Assembly: GCA_946965045.2 (NCBI GenBank)
Contig: OX337234.1
Coordinates: forward strand, 744,001-808,000
Length of the DNA: 64,000 nt
From: Epithemia pelagica
Lineage: Eukaryota > Bacillariophyta > Bacillariophyceae > Surirellales > Surirellaceae
Reading direction: 5' to 3'
The notes under the pieces are model-generated. The model made no database searches and had not been told where the DNA came from. It saw nothing but the letters and a program-made list of their open reading frames with translations. Of this stretch, positions 63,803 through 64,000 are shown in pieces; the stretch's first letter is position 1; each line of letters opens with the position of its first letter. The translations under genes were made by a program, and so were the position numbers.

Positions 63803-64000
63803 CTAGGAACGAATCGATCCACCTCGTCTTGCATAAATGGTAAAGTAACCCTCTGGAATACCATTCTGTTGCTGCTTTGATGATCTCTTGTGGTTATCCA
63901 CTCGCTTTGGAGCTTCTTCGTCGTAGAAGACAACCCGCCTGGGACTCCCGCTGGTCAACGACCCCAAGAAAGGCTCTTCTTCAAATCGGACGAGCTCGCA
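63803..64000 (-). CDS. Papain-like cysteine peptidase, copy H (U6), C-terminal part
   Basis: Only the last 65 codons and the stop are in the window; the start and catalytic residues lie to the right. Visible residues equal those of copies C-G. Confidence 0.7.
   Translation of the reverse strand, partial: CELVRFEEEPFLGSLTSGSPRRVVFYDEEAPKRVDNHKRSSKQQQNGIPEGYFTIYARRGGSIRS

Larger units (their letters stand above)
29546..64000. repeat. Tandem array of 4.94 kb units, U1 to U6
   Basis: Five complete units and the first 3.45 kb of a sixth, head to tail, nearly identical in sequence. Starts (at AATTTTCAAA) are 29546, 34481, 39421, 50670, 55610 and 60550. Spacing is 4,940 bp except for U1 (4,935) and U3 (11,249, of which 6,310 is Copia-2 plus its target duplication). 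The array continues beyond the window. Confidence 0.95.
60550..64000. repeat. Array unit U6, cut by window edge
   Basis: First 3,451 bp. G at 61285, GTGAAAACCG near 61791 (as U1, U2), GGGAGTGTCACC near 61031 (private). Confidence 0.95.

Overview
The window looks like nuclear DNA of a diatom, probably a pennate one. This rests on the Copia elements (diatom CoDi-like layout), the PIF/Harbinger transposon, a spliceosomal GT-AG intron, mixed base composition and diatom-like gene fragments. It is an inference; no species can be named. There is no sign of prokaryotic organisation, rRNA, tRNA or CRISPR.

Layout. (1) 1-8390: internal part of a large Copia retrotransposon (Copia-1) whose 5' LTR lies left of the window and whose pol is broken by an internal deletion; a poorly delimited 3' LTR follows. 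(2) 9164-10573 (-): a dispersed copy of a divergent papain-like cysteine peptidase gene with its conserved upstream block. (3) 11491-14703: a complete PIF/Harbinger DNA transposon with 35 bp terminal inverted repeats, TTA target duplication, DDE transposase and a convergent companion ORF. (4) 14968-16797: a protein with a PD-(D/E)xK-like N-terminal half and a kinase-like C-terminal half, similar in layout to Crinkler-type proteins. (5) 17655-23404: a patchwork of broken genes: the 5' part of a type II membrane glycosyltransferase, a Gypsy gag-PR-RT-RNaseH lacking integrase and fused in frame to a fragment of a glutathionyl-hydroquinone reductase, then a reversed, 3'-truncated hotdog thioesterase. 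(6) 24795-29545: an old, diverged ancestor unit (U0) ending in a second peptidase gene. (7) 29546-64000: a tandem array of a 4.94 kb unit, five complete copies and a sixth cut by the window edge. Each unit carries, on the minus strand, a decayed Vma22/CCDC115-like fragment and an intact peptidase gene, and on the plus strand a decayed gene with repeated short motifs.

The third unit was later interrupted by a young, apparently complete Copia element (Copia-2, 41421-47724; 469 bp LTRs with one mismatch, 6 bp target duplication). Its gag and pol are in the same frame, separated by one UGA followed by an 8-nt spacer and a GC hairpin, which suggests stop-codon readthrough.

How the parts relate: the only gene kept open in every array unit is the peptidase, while its passengers decay, so the array looks like recent amplification of that gene. 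Sharing of variants between units, and a donor-like tract in two copies, indicates continuing recombination or gene conversion. Transposons have supplied most of the remaining sequence and are next to, or joined to, the broken host genes.
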